Shown here one piece after another: positions 33,670-41,271 of a DNA stretch of 64,000 nucleotides (position 1 is its first letter; each line of letters begins with the position of its first letter). Position numbers and translations under genes: made by a program. Source of the DNA: Burkholderia sp052045245 (lineage in GTDB: Bacteria; Pseudomonadota; Gammaproteobacteria; Burkholderiales; Burkholderiaceae). Location of the stretch: contig NZ_JBQEON010000003.1 of assembly GCF_052045245.1 (NCBI RefSeq), forward strand, positions 1 to 64,000, in the 5' to 3' direction. The notes under the pieces were generated by a model. That model made no database searches. It worked only from the letters and a program-made list of their open reading frames with translations, and was not told the origin of the DNA.

Positions 33670-33903
33670 ATGATCATCCATCTGGACGGCCGCGCGCTGA
33701 CGGTGGCCGACGGTGCGACCGTCGCGGCCGCCGTCGCGGCGAGCGGCGACGACATGACGCGCGTGTCGTGCACGGGTGCGGCGCGCGCGCCGTTTTGCGG
33801 TATGGGCATCTGCCAGGAGTGCAGGATGACGATCGACGGCCGCCGCCGCCTGGCTTGCCAGACGCTGTGCCGCGACGGGATGCGGGTGGAGCGGACGCGA
33901 TGA
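33670..33903 (+). CDS. Small [2Fe-2S] subunit of D-hydroxyproline dehydrogenase
   Basis: Protein of 77 residues starting MIIHLDGRALTVADGATVAA; the ATG at 33670 is preceded by GGAGG and is preferred over a longer form that would translate the GC-rich intergenic element. Plant-type ferredoxin (Fer2_4) fold: likely cluster ligands Cys43, Cys48, Cys51 and Cys63 in PFCGMGICQECRM and LACQT. Such small subunits sit between the two flavoproteins in this dehydrogenase type. Its stop overlaps the next start (ATGA). Confidence 0.9.
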   Translation: MIIHLDGRALTVADGATVAAAVAASGDDMTRVSCTGAARAPFCGMGICQECRMTIDGRRRLACQTLCRDGMRVERTR

Positions 33904-35201
33904 GCTCGGCAAAACAGGAACGACTGAGCGTCGACGTCGCGATCGTCGGTGCGGGCCCGGCCGGGCTGTCGGCCGCGCGGGCCGCCGCACGAAGCGGTGC
34001 CACGATCGCGATCGTCGACGATAACCCGCGCGCGGGCGGCCAGATCTGGCGCCAGGCGGCCGCCGCGACGCCGGTGCCGGCCGCCGCGGAACGCCTGGCC
34101 GTGCTGCGGCCGCCGAACGTCACGCATCTCGCGGCCACGCGCATCGTCGCCGAAACGCAGCCGGGTACGCTCCTGCTCGAGGACGACGAACGCGGCTTGC
34201 TGCTCGAATTCCGCACGCTGATCCTCTGCTGCGGCGCGCGCGAACTGCTGCTGCCGTTTCCGGGCTGGACGCTGCCGGGCGTCACCGGCGCGGGTGGTTT
34301 GCAGGCGCTGATCAAGTACGGCCTCGACGTGCGCGGGCAGCGCACGGTAATCGCCGGCAGCGGCCCGCTGCTGCTCGCGAGCGCGGCGACGGCCCGGCAG
34401 GCCGGCGCACAGGTGTCGCATGTGCTCGAACAGGCGGCGTGGCGCGACGTCGCCGGCTTCGGCGCGGGGCTGTGGCGCTGGCCGTCGAAGCTCGCGCAAG
34501 CGGCGAAGCTCGTCACGGCCGCCTACCGGCCCGACGCGCACGTCGTCGAAGCGTTCGGCGACAAGCGGCTCGAACGCGTGAGGATCCGGCAGGGCGAGCG
34601 CGAGTTCGAGATCGACTGCGACCGGCTTGCGTGTGGCTTCGGTCTCGTGCCGAACACCGTGCTGCCGAGCCATCTCGGCTGCCGGATCGAGAACGGCGCG
34701 GTCGCGGTCGACGCGCATCAGCGCACGAGCCGCGACGGCTATTTCGCGGCGGGCGAGTGTACGGGTGTCGGCGGCAGCGAGCTGGCGATGGTCGAAGGCG
34801 AGATCGCCGGCTACGCGGCCACCGGACAGATGGCGCCGCTGGCCGCGCGGGTTGCGCGGCGTGCGCACTGGCAGGCGTTCGCGAACGCGGTGCGCGAGCG
34901 CTTCGCGATTCGCGAGCCGATCCGCCGGCTCGCGCGACCCGATACGCTGCTGTGCCGGTGCGAGGACGTGCGTTTCGACGCGGTCGCAGACGCGGTCGCC
35001 GATGCGGTCGCGGAGGCGTCGGGCTGGACGGTTGCGAAGCTGCAGACGCGCTGCGGGATGGGCGCATGCCAGGGCCGCGTGTGCGGCGCGGCCGCGCAAG
35101 CGCTGTTCGGCTGGACGCCGCCGGTGCCGCGTACGCCGCTCGTGCCTGCGCGGGTCGGCACGCTGATGCTGGACGACACGGCGTCCTGCGACGGCGCCTG
35201 A
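33900..35201 (+). CDS. FAD/NAD-dependent oxidoreductase with BFD-like [2Fe-2S] domain
   Basis: Protein of 433 residues. N-terminal Rossmann loop VAIVGAGPAGLSAARAAARSG and NPRAGGQIWRQ, second nucleotide loop TVIAGSGPLLLASAATARQAG, and the FAD-binding GYFAAGECTGVGGSELAMVEG. The C-terminal region carries the pattern CRCEDV followed by TRCGMGACQGRVCG, a BFD-like [2Fe-2S] site. It belongs to the family of alpha subunits in opine, sarcosine-like and D-hydroxyproline dehydrogenases. It starts at 33900, overlapping the [2Fe-2S] subunit stop by four bases. It passes electrons on, probably to quinone, with the DAO-type subunit doing the substrate oxidation. Confidence 0.9.
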   Translation: MSSAKQERLSVDVAIVGAGPAGLSAARAAARSGATIAIVDDNPRAGGQIWRQAAAATPVPAAAERLAVLRPPNVTHLAATRIVAETQPGTLLLEDDERGLLLEFRTLILCCGARELLLPFPGWTLPGVTGAGGLQALIKYGLDVRGQRTVIAGSGPLLLASAATARQAGAQVSHVLEQAAWRDVAGFGAGLWRWPSKLAQAAKLVTAAYRPDAHVVEAFGDKRLERVRIRQGEREFEIDCDRLACGFGLVPNTVLPSHLGCRIENGAVAVDAHQRTSRDGYFAAGECTGVGGSELAMVEGEIAGYAATGQMAPLAARVARRAHWQAFANAVRERFAIREPIRRLARPDTLLCRCEDVRFDAVADAVADAVAEASGWTVAKLQTRCGMGACQGRVCGAAAQALFGWTPPVPRTPLVPARVGTLMLDDTASCDGA

Positions 35202-35212
35202 CGCGCCAGGGC

Positions 35213-35242
35213 GAGGCGGCACGGTTCGCGCCGGGCCGCCTC
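35213..35242 (+). terminator. Hairpin after the hydroxyproline dehydrogenase operon
   Basis: GAGGCGGC (35213-35220) and GCCGCCTC (35235-35242) form a perfect eight-base stem just after the last gene. No T run follows, so it is a candidate only. Confidence 0.4.
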
Positions 35243-35247
35243 ATCGC

Positions 35248-35391
35248 TCACGCCGCCTTCACTTTCTCCCATCCGCCGACCTGCGGCGCCGCACAGGCCC
35301 GCAGGCACTCGATCGCGACGGCCACGGCCGCGCGATTCGCGCTGTCCGGGTACCAGTAGATCGACACCGCGCCCTGGCCCTCGAGCTGCAT
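35248..35391 (-). pseudogene. Short unidentified remnant
   Basis: A 47-codon frame starting MQLEGQGAVSIYWYPDSANR shows protein-like codon use and ends at 35248, but it has no ribosome site and abuts an MFS remnant on the other strand. It looks like the end of a longer gene whose front has been lost. The family is not recognised; it could alternatively be a tiny intact gene. Confidence 0.35.
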
Positions 35392-35397
35392 CGCGTG

Positions 35398-35649
35398 ACC
35401 GCGATGTTTCAGGTCGGCGGCACGCTCGGTGCGATCGTGCCAGGCTGGCTGATGGACCGCTTCGATCCGCATCGCGTGCTCGCATGCAGTGACGCGGCGG
35501 GCGTCGGTTCGATGGCGGGCGGGGCGATGCTCGCGATGAGGTTGCCGTTGTCGACCGCATTCGCCTTCGTCGCGGTGCTGGCGCTCGGTGTGGTGCGGGC
35601 CAGCGCGAAGCGGACGGCTGTTGATGCGATTGCCGGCGGGCAGGCGTAG
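35398..35649 (+). pseudogene. Remnant of an MFS aromatic-acid transporter
   Basis: The 84 codons read MFQVGGTLGAIVPGWLMDRFDPHRVLA and continue with another hydrophobic segment. This matches an internal/C-terminal part of AAHS-type (PcaK/BenK-like) MFS transporters, including the LMDRFDPHR loop. The first two thirds of a transporter are missing, and only an opposite-strand remnant lies before it. It is taken as a decayed gene left by a deletion. No start signal is seen. Confidence 0.65.
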
Positions 35650-35700
35650 CGGTGGGGGCGGGCAGGCGGCGCCGATGGCGCCGGATGATCGCGGGTGGCA

Positions 35701-35726
35701 ATATTATATACAATGATATAATATTG
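35701..35726 (+). promoter_or_regulatory. Perfect ArsR-type operator over the promoter
   Basis: AATATTATAT (35701-35710) and ATATAATATT (35717-35726) form a perfect ten-base inverted repeat with a six-base centre, in the most A/T-rich spot of the region. It contains a TATAAT -10-like hexamer and lies 28 bases upstream of the repressor gene, so binding would block its own operon. Confidence 0.8.
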
Positions 35727-35753
35727 ATCCGTTAATCGTATGCGACCTTCCTC

Positions 35754-36104
35754 ATGACCACCGACCCTTCGACCGGGCTGCCCGAGCCCGACCAGATGCG
35801 CGCCGCCGCCGAATCGGCGTGCGCGCTGCTCAAGGTGCTGTCCAATCCCGACCGGCTGCTGCTGCTGTGCGAACTGTCGCAGGGTGAACGCTGCGTGAGC
35901 GAACTCGAGGCGCGGCTGGATATTCGCCAGCCGACGCTGTCGCAGCAGCTCGGCGTGCTGCGGGACAACGCGCTGGTCCGCACGCGCCGCGAAGGCAAGA
36001 ACATCCACTATTCGCTCGACAGCCCGGCGGCGATCGCGGTGATGGGCGTGCTGTACGAACAGTTCTGCGGACCGGCCGCGAAGGGGACGCGCCATGCAGC
36101 TTGA
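35754..36104 (+). CDS. ArsR-family repressor, BigR/SqrR-like persulfide sensor
   Basis: Winged-helix repressor of 116 residues. HTH region: LSNPDRLLLLCELSQGERCV, the recognition helix around IRQPTLSQQLGVLRDNALV, and a wing REGKNIHYSLDS. Four cysteines: Cys23, Cys39, Cys47, Cys105. Cys39 and Cys105 are 66 residues apart, the same spacing as the sensing pair of BigR (42/108) and SqrR (41/107), and sit in matching helices, so it should sense sulfide/persulfide rather than metals. Its gene overlaps the first of two YeeE/YedE-type sulfur-transport genes by 11 bases and has a perfect palindrome upstream, implying autorepressed sulfur-responsive control. Confidence 0.88.
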   Translation: MTTDPSTGLPEPDQMRAAAESACALLKVLSNPDRLLLLCELSQGERCVSELEARLDIRQPTLSQQLGVLRDNALVRTRREGKNIHYSLDSPAAIAVMGVLYEQFCGPAAKGTRHAA

Positions 36105-36528
36105 TGCGCTTCATTTCACGCCGTGGCTGTCGCTTGCCGGCGGTGTGCTGATCGGGCTCGCCGCCGCGTGGCTCATCGCATTCAACGGACGGATCGCCGG
36201 CATCAGCGGCATCGTCGGCGGCCTGTTCACGGCCGGTGCCGCGGAGCGCGGCTGGCGCGCCGCATTCGTCGCGGGGCTGATCGCCGCGCCCTTGATGATG
36301 CGTATCGCCGGGGCCGCCGCGATGCCGCAGGTCGATGCGGGCTGGGGCGCACTGCTGGCGGCTGGCCTGCTGGTCGGCGTCGGTACGCGTTATGCGGGCG
36401 GATGCACGAGCGGTCACGGCGTTTGCGGGTTGTCGCGCGGCGCGACGCGGTCGATTGTCGCGACGGCGGTGTTCATGGTCGCCGGCTTCGCGACCGTATT
36501 CGTGCGACGGCACGTGCTCGGAGGCTGA
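36094..36528 (+). CDS. YeeE/YedE family membrane protein (sulfur transport), first half-transporter
   Basis: Membrane protein of 144 residues with four hydrophobic segments. It carries the family signature GVGTRYAGGCTSGHGVCGLSRG, which includes the conserved Cys residues thought to handle thiosulfate or sulfide in YeeE/YedE proteins. It starts 11 bases inside the repressor gene and is followed after one base by its paralogous partner; PmpA/PmpB pairs in other bacteria are arranged this way behind BigR-type repressors. It probably moves reduced sulfur species across the inner membrane. Confidence 0.85.
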   Translation: MQLDALHFTPWLSLAGGVLIGLAAAWLIAFNGRIAGISGIVGGLFTAGAAERGWRAAFVAGLIAAPLMMRIAGAAAMPQVDAGWGALLAAGLLVGVGTRYAGGCTSGHGVCGLSRGATRSIVATAVFMVAGFATVFVRRHVLGG

Positions 36529-36529
36529 C

Positions 36530-36952
36530 ATGCAGGCAGGATTTGCGTTTCTGGCGGGGTTGCTGTTCGGCGCCGGCCTCATCGTGTCGGGGATGGCCAA
36601 CCCGCAGAAGGTGCTCGGTTTTCTCGATCTGGCAGGCCGTTGGGATCCGTCGCTCGCATTCGTGATGGCCGGGGCGATCGGCGTCGGCGTGTTCGCGTTT
36701 GCATGGGCGAAGCGCCGGACGCGCTCGTGGCTCGGTCTGCCGATCCAGTGGCCGGCCGCGCGGACGATCACCGTGCGGCTCGTCGCCGGGAGTGCCGTGT
36801 TCGGCATCGGCTGGGGAATCGCCGGGTTTTGCCCGGGGCCGGCGCTCGTGTCGATCGGGTTCGGGTCGGTCAAGGGCATCGCGTTCGTCGTCGCGATGCT
36901 GGCCGGGATGGCGCTGTTCGAATGGATCGAGCGCCTGCGGAAGGTGCGGTAG
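36530..36952 (+). CDS. YeeE/YedE family membrane protein, second half-transporter
   Basis: Membrane protein of 140 residues with four hydrophobic segments. Signature segments: FGAGLIVSGMANPQKVLGFLDLAG and FGIGWGIAGFCPGPALVSIGFG with the conserved Cys in the second pore loop. The ATG at 36530 lies one base after the stop of the first half-transporter and has GGAGG upstream, so the pair is translated together. The two halves likely form one transporter for thiosulfate or persulfide, controlled by the upstream repressor. Confidence 0.87.
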   Translation: MQAGFAFLAGLLFGAGLIVSGMANPQKVLGFLDLAGRWDPSLAFVMAGAIGVGVFAFAWAKRRTRSWLGLPIQWPAARTITVRLVAGSAVFGIGWGIAGFCPGPALVSIGFGSVKGIAFVVAMLAGMALFEWIERLRKVR

Positions 36953-37119
36953 CGGGAGGGGCGGCACGTCGCGGGCCGGCGAGGGTGCGGTGGCCGGATC
37001 ACGCGGATGGGTTCAATTGATTCGCCTCTGGAGAGCATGCGGGGCAAGATCGCGCATGCTGCCCGGTGCGGCGATGGGCTGGCCGCATGACGCCACCGGC
37101 GACGGTGCGAGCCACCGCG

Positions 37120-37470
37120 TCAGGACTGCTCTCGTACGTACCGCGCGCTGGATAACCGGGCGGTGACCCGCTGCACCCATGCGCGCCACGCGGCGAACCC
37201 GCCGCCCCGAGCCGTGGGTTCCACGACGGTCGCGCTGGCCGGGCCGGCGCCGCTGGCGGACAACGCCACATGGCCAGCCGCCTCGATCGTCAGGCATTCG
37301 CCTTCGCCGAGCACGCGGCGAACGTGTTGCGGCGCATCCGGCAGCCAGTCGAGCCCGCGTTGGCGCAACGTGATCGCGAGCGCGCCGTCGAGCACGACGA
37401 CCTGGCTGCCTTTGTCGAACCACGCAAAGTGGCTTTGCCCGGCATCGAGCCGGATGTCCTGCGTTCGCAT
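37120..37470 (-). CDS. DUF2917 domain protein
   Basis: Protein of 116 residues beginning MRTQDIRLDAGQSHFAWFDKG. The N-terminal 70 residues look like a small cupin-like beta fold (SQVVVLDGALAITLRQRGLDWL, GEGECLTIEAAGHVALSA), typical of the DUF2917 family, with a basic C-terminal helix. Such genes often stand divergently next to a MocR/GntR regulator in Burkholderia, as here. AAGGA precedes the ATG by seven bases. Function unknown. Confidence 0.75.
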   Translation of the reverse strand: MRTQDIRLDAGQSHFAWFDKGSQVVVLDGALAITLRQRGLDWLPDAPQHVRRVLGEGECLTIEAAGHVALSASGAGPASATVVEPTARGGGFAAWRAWVQRVTARLSSARYVREQS

Positions 37471-37682
37471 CGCGAGTCCTTTTCCCGTTTTCCCGGTTGA
37501 CGCAACCTCGCGATGGCGAGGCGACGGCGTGCAATCAGGTTAGGGAAGCGCGCGCGGTCAGGACAGATTCAGGGGACGGGAATCTGTTACGGTGCAGGTG
37601 CGGATTGTGTGTCGCTGTATCGGTGGGTTTCCCCGGAATCTGTATCTGGCGTGCGCCGCAGCGCGCGGGCACGATCACCCGC

Positions 37683-39167
37683 ATGACCTCGATCACCGAC
37701 CCGTCCCGCACGCCTTTGCCGATGACCGGCGAGCCGCTTTACGAACGGCTCGCCGAACATTACCGCCGCATCATCGCGGCCGGCACGCTGTCGCCTGGCG
37801 ACCGGATGCCATCGGTGCGCGCGTTCATGGCGCAGCACGGCGTGAGCCTGTCGACCGCGATCCAGGCATTCCGGCGGCTCGAGGACACGGGCTGGTGCGA
37901 GGCCAAGCCGCGCTCGGGCTATTTCGTGCGGCGGCGCGCAGCGGCCGCGCTCGACACGCTGCCGGAAAGCGACGGGCCGCCACTGAGCGTCGAGCCGCCG
38001 TTCGCGGGGCTGCACGAACGCGTGTCGCGTGTGATCGATCGCGCGAACGCGGCGCCCGATGCGCTGAATCTCGGCGGCGCGTCCGCATTGGCGACGCTGT
38101 ATCCGGCCGAACGCCTGCAGACGCTGGCGATCCGCCTGTTGCGGCGCAAGCCCACGCTGTTGACCGATGCAGGGCCGGTCGGCGGTTCGCCCGAATTCCG
38201 GCAGGCGATGGCCAGGCGCGCGCTGTCGTACGGTGTGACGGTTTCGCCGGACGACGTGATGTCGACGAGCGGCGGCGTCGATGCCGTGAATCTCGCGCTG
38301 CGCGCGGTGGCGCGCCCCGGCGACACGATCGCGATCGAATCGCCGGCCTTTTTCGGCTTGATCCAGCTGCTCGAAAGCCTCGGCCTGCGCGCGCTGGAAA
38401 TTCCGGCCAGCCCGACGACCGGGTTGTCGATCGAGGCACTCGACGTGGCGTTGACCGCCTACCCGGACATTCGGGCAGTGGTCGTCGTGCCGAACCTGCA
38501 GAACCCGCTCGGCAGCGTGATGCCCGACGAGCGCAAGGCTGCGCTGGTGGCATTGTGCGCCGGCCGCGGCGTGGCCGTGATCGAGGACGAGCCGTATCGC
38601 GAGCTCGTCGAAGCGCCGCACGCGGTGAAGCCCGTGAAGGCATGGGACCGCGACGGCACGGTGATCTACTGCCCGTCGTTCAACAAGGTGCTGGCGCCCG
38701 GGATGCGGCTCGGCTGGATGAGCGCGGGCCGCTGGCATGCGCGCGTGAAGATGCTCAAGTTCGCGCACAGCCGGCACAACGCCGCGTTGCTGCAGGCCGT
38801 CGCGGCCGAATTCGTCGGCTCGGGTGCGTTCGATCGCCACCTGCACCGGTTTCGCGAACAGCTTCGCGTGCAGCGCGACGTGACGATCGACGCGATCGCG
38901 CGTCATTTTCCGGCCGGCACGCGGATGAACCGGCCGCCGGGCGGCATGCTGCTGTGGATCGCGTTGCCGGACGGCGTGCGCTCCGAAGCATTGTTCGATG
39001 CCGCGCTGGCGCGCGGGGTGAGGATCGCGCCTGGCTCGATCTTTTCGAATTCCGACCGCTTTGACGCGTATATCCGGCTTGCCTGCACGCGGGTGTTCGA
39101 CTCGACGCACGAAGCGGCAATCGAAACGCTCGGCCAGTTGATACGCGCCGCGGCGGCCGCTGCGTAA
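37683..39167 (+). CDS. MocR/PdxR-type regulator (GntR domain fused to aminotransferase)
   Basis: Protein of 494 residues. An N-terminal GntR winged helix lies at about residues 15-85 (LYERLAEHYRRIIAAGTLSPGDRMPSVRAFMAQHGVSLSTAIQAFRRLEDTGW shown by its landmarks). A fold-type I aminotransferase domain follows, with the cofactor aspartate region VVVVPNLQNPLGSVMP and the PLP lysine in SFNKVLAPGMRLGW. Such proteins sense an amino acid or PLP and usually act on a divergent gene, here the DUF2917 gene. The ATG at 37683 fits the family N-terminus; no strong ribosome site is seen. Confidence 0.9.
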   Translation: MTSITDPSRTPLPMTGEPLYERLAEHYRRIIAAGTLSPGDRMPSVRAFMAQHGVSLSTAIQAFRRLEDTGWCEAKPRSGYFVRRRAAAALDTLPESDGPPLSVEPPFAGLHERVSRVIDRANAAPDALNLGGASALATLYPAERLQTLAIRLLRRKPTLLTDAGPVGGSPEFRQAMARRALSYGVTVSPDDVMSTSGGVDAVNLALRAVARPGDTIAIESPAFFGLIQLLESLGLRALEIPASPTTGLSIEALDVALTAYPDIRAVVVVPNLQNPLGSVMPDERKAALVALCAGRGVAVIEDEPYRELVEAPHAVKPVKAWDRDGTVIYCPSFNKVLAPGMRLGWMSAGRWHARVKMLKFAHSRHNAALLQAVAAEFVGSGAFDRHLHRFREQLRVQRDVTIDAIARHFPAGTRMNRPPGGMLLWIALPDGVRSEALFDAALARGVRIAPGSIFSNSDRFDAYIRLACTRVFDSTHEAAIETLGQLIRAAAAAA

Positions 39168-39311
39168 GCGGGCCGGGTGCCGGCCGGGCCGGTGGATCGG
39201 CTTGCGGCCCCGGCGCTCGTGACGGGTGCACGGGCCGGCCGATCCGGCACGTCGCGCTTCCGCCGACCGGGCGCCGCGCGACGACGCGCCAGCGATACGA
39301 TTTGGGCGCTT

Positions 39312-39587
39312 TCATCGGCCGACCGCGTGCGCGGCGAGGTGCTGACGGATCAACGACAGGTAGCGATCGCCGACCGTGAAGTCGCGCGCGGCGCGCGGCC
39401 GCTCCGCCTGGCGCAGCGTGGCCGGCGCGCTCACGCCCAGATACCGGCACACCGCGGACGGAAAGGGTTTGCGCGTATGCCCGAGCTGGCGCGCCGCGCG
39501 CTCGACGCGGGCGTCGCCAAGCTGCGCACGCAGCCAGGCCAGTACTTGGCGATCGGTGTCGTTGACGATCCGGACCAGATGTTCCAT
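39312..39587 (-). CDS. Small hypothetical protein behind SOS-box-like sites
   Basis: Protein of 91 residues starting MEHLVRIVNDTDRQVLAWLR; GAGGTG six bases upstream of the ATG at 39587 fixes the start. It is basic and mostly helical, with no signal peptide or membrane segment and no family that I recognise. Its promoter region carries two overlapping LexA-type boxes, one with a perfect CTGT-N8-ACAG core, so it is probably induced by DNA damage. The neighbours (MocR gene convergent, peroxidase gene co-directional but upstream on the far side of the boxes) give no clue to function. Confidence 0.65.
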   Translation of the reverse strand: MEHLVRIVNDTDRQVLAWLRAQLGDARVERAARQLGHTRKPFPSAVCRYLGVSAPATLRQAERPRAARDFTVGDRYLSLIRQHLAAHAVGR

Positions 39588-39596
39588 CGCGCACCT

Positions 39597-39634
39597 CACT
39601 GTTCATAAATACAGTACTGTAAATATAACCAGTA
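39597..39634 (-). promoter_or_regulatory. Two overlapping LexA/SOS boxes
   Basis: Plus-strand CACTGTTCATAAATACAGTA (39597-39616) has a perfect CTGT-N8-ACAG core. TACTGTAAATATAACCAGTA (39615-39634) matches CTGT-N8-ACAG with one mismatch and resembles the E. coli consensus at 17 of 20 positions. They share the palindrome TACAGTACTGTA and lie 10-47 bases upstream of the small gene starting at 39587. Confidence 0.7.
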
Positions 39635-39685
39635 GTTGCGGCGACTGCAAGCAGGCGCGCACGCACCTGGCCGTCAGGCCAGGGT

Positions 39686-41200
39686 TCAGCGCGCCGGCGC
39701 GGCGATCCGGGCGGCCGGCTCCTCGCGGGCGGCCGGCGCGGCGAGATGCGCGTAGCGCGCATCGGTCAGCGTGCCGAGGAACGCGACGATGTCGTCGATT
39801 TCCGCATCGGTCAGTGCGGGCGGCGTGCCCGGCCGGCGGTTCATCGGCGTCGAATTGACGTTGATGTTGCCGCGATAGGCGGCCGGCACGTCGTCGAACG
39901 TCCTGGCGCCGTGATACCAGTAGCCCGGGTCGGTCGAACGCGTGTTATAGAACGCGACGGCGTCGCGCAGTGTCGTGAACACGCCGTTGTGCATGAACGT
40001 CTGCTTGACCGCGACGTTGCGCAACCCCGGCGTGCGCAGATAGCCGCACCATTGCGTCGGGTCGGGCCAGTGCAGCCGCGCGGCCGTGTCGCACAGCCCG
40101 TTGTCGAAATGGCGAGGATCGCGGTTCGCGGGCAGCGCCCGGTTGCGTGGCACCGCGATCGCGTCGTAGCCGAAGTCGGTGAAGAGCGAGCGCTCAGGCC
40201 GACTCGACGTCTCCGTCAGCGTATGGCAGCTCATGCAGTTGCCCTTGTCGGGATTGCGGAACAGTGCCAGGCCGCGCATCTCGGCCGGCGCGAGCGGCGT
40301 GCGCGTGCGCAGGAACGCGTCGAAGCGCGACGTGAACGGTGCCATCTCGTCGCTCTGCAGATAGGCTTCGACGGCGGCGCCCAGCGCGCGCACCAGCTGC
40401 CCGGGATCGCGCCGCACCGATGCGCCGAAGCGCGCGGCGAGATCGCCCGCCAGCTCGGTGTCGCCGACCTTGCGCAGCAGTGCGGCCGGCGACCGGTTGT
40501 TCATCTCGTTCGGATCGAACAGCGGCCCGCGGATCTGCTCGGCGAGCGTATCCGCGCGGCCGTCGCCGAAGAGTCCGCCGAACGGCGACGGCGCGGGCGC
40601 GTCGTCGTCCTGATAGAAGTGGCGGCGCGGCACGTAGCGCACGTAGAGCAGCGACGGTGCGTTGCGCTGGCTGAAGCGCCCGGGGCGGCTGCCTTCCGGC
40701 ACGTCGGGCCCCGCGAGCGACGCCGCCGACAGCGTCGGCGCGAACGCGCGCCCCGGATCGTGGCAGCCCGCGCACGACATGCCGCGCGGCTCGGACAGCC
40801 GCGGATCGAAGAAGATCCGGCGGCCGAGCGCGACGAGCGTCGGGTCGGGCGCGAAACGGGCGGTCGCCGCGTCGATCTTGCCGGTCACCTGCGGCGTGCC
40901 GTTGCCGATCGTGCCGACGACACGCGACGGCGGCGCGCCGGGGAGCAGGGTCGTTTCGGAAGGCGCGGCTCGGGCCGCAAGCGCCGCGCCGGCGAGCACG
41001 GCAGCGGCAAGGATGCGCACCGGCGAGCCGCCGCCGGCAGCCGAAGCCGAAGCCGAAGCCGAAGCCGAAGCCGAAGCCGAAGCCGAAGCCGAAGCCGAAC
41101 CCGAAGCCGAACCCGAAGCCGAACCCGAAGCCGAACCCGAAGCCGAACCCGAAGCCCAAATCCGACGCTCGGAAGCGGCCGCCGCCGAAACCGGCCGCAT
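39686..41200 (-). CDS. Di-haem cytochrome c peroxidase family protein
   Basis: Periplasmic c-type cytochrome of 504 residues if started at the ATG at 41200 (GGAG five bases upstream), or 444 from a GTG at 41020. Two haem-binding motifs, CAGCH and CMSCH, are visible, with LGRRIFFDPRLSEPRGMSC preceding the first, as in CcpA/MauG relatives. FMHNGVFTTLRDAVAFYNTRSTDPG near the end is typical of this group. A signal peptide core RILAAAVLAGAALAARA follows a long Ser-Ala/Gly-Ser repeat encoded by a hexanucleotide microsatellite; the repeat is either an N-terminal extension or untranslated leader. It likely reduces H2O2 or oxidises an unknown partner. It lies downstream of a lipoprotein phosphatase gene in the same direction. 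Confidence 0.88.
   Translation of the reverse strand: MRPVSAAAASERRIWASGSASGSASGSASGSASGSASASASASASASASASASAAGGGSPVRILAAAVLAGAALAARAAPSETTLLPGAPPSRVVGTIGNGTPQVTGKIDAATARFAPDPTLVALGRRIFFDPRLSEPRGMSCAGCHDPGRAFAPTLSAASLAGPDVPEGSRPGRFSQRNAPSLLYVRYVPRRHFYQDDDAPAPSPFGGLFGDGRADTLAEQIRGPLFDPNEMNNRSPAALLRKVGDTELAGDLAARFGASVRRDPGQLVRALGAAVEAYLQSDEMAPFTSRFDAFLRTRTPLAPAEMRGLALFRNPDKGNCMSCHTLTETSSRPERSLFTDFGYDAIAVPRNRALPANRDPRHFDNGLCDTAARLHWPDPTQWCGYLRTPGLRNVAVKQTFMHNGVFTTLRDAVAFYNTRSTDPGYWYHGARTFDDVPAAYRGNINVNSTPMNRRPGTPPALTDAEIDDIVAFLGTLTDARYAHLAAPAAREEPAARIAAPAR
41041..41154. repeat. Hexanucleotide microsatellite, 19 units
   Basis: Nine copies of CCGAAG are followed by five alternating CCGAAC-CCGAAG pairs. 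On the minus strand this reads (Ala-Ser) and (Gly-Ser) dipeptides near the N-terminus of the cytochrome c peroxidase. Unit gain or loss keeps the frame but changes length in two-residue steps. Confidence 0.98.
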
Positions 41201-41271
41201 CCGCGCTCCGGCGATCCGCCTGCGGCGGTCGATCAAACCCGCCAAACCGTCATTCAATCGAACTCCGTCGC

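Noticed and set aside
41041..41154. Possible CRISPR or phase-variable frameshift repeat
   Set aside because: Contiguous six-base units without spacers; six is divisible by three, so length changes cannot shift the frame.
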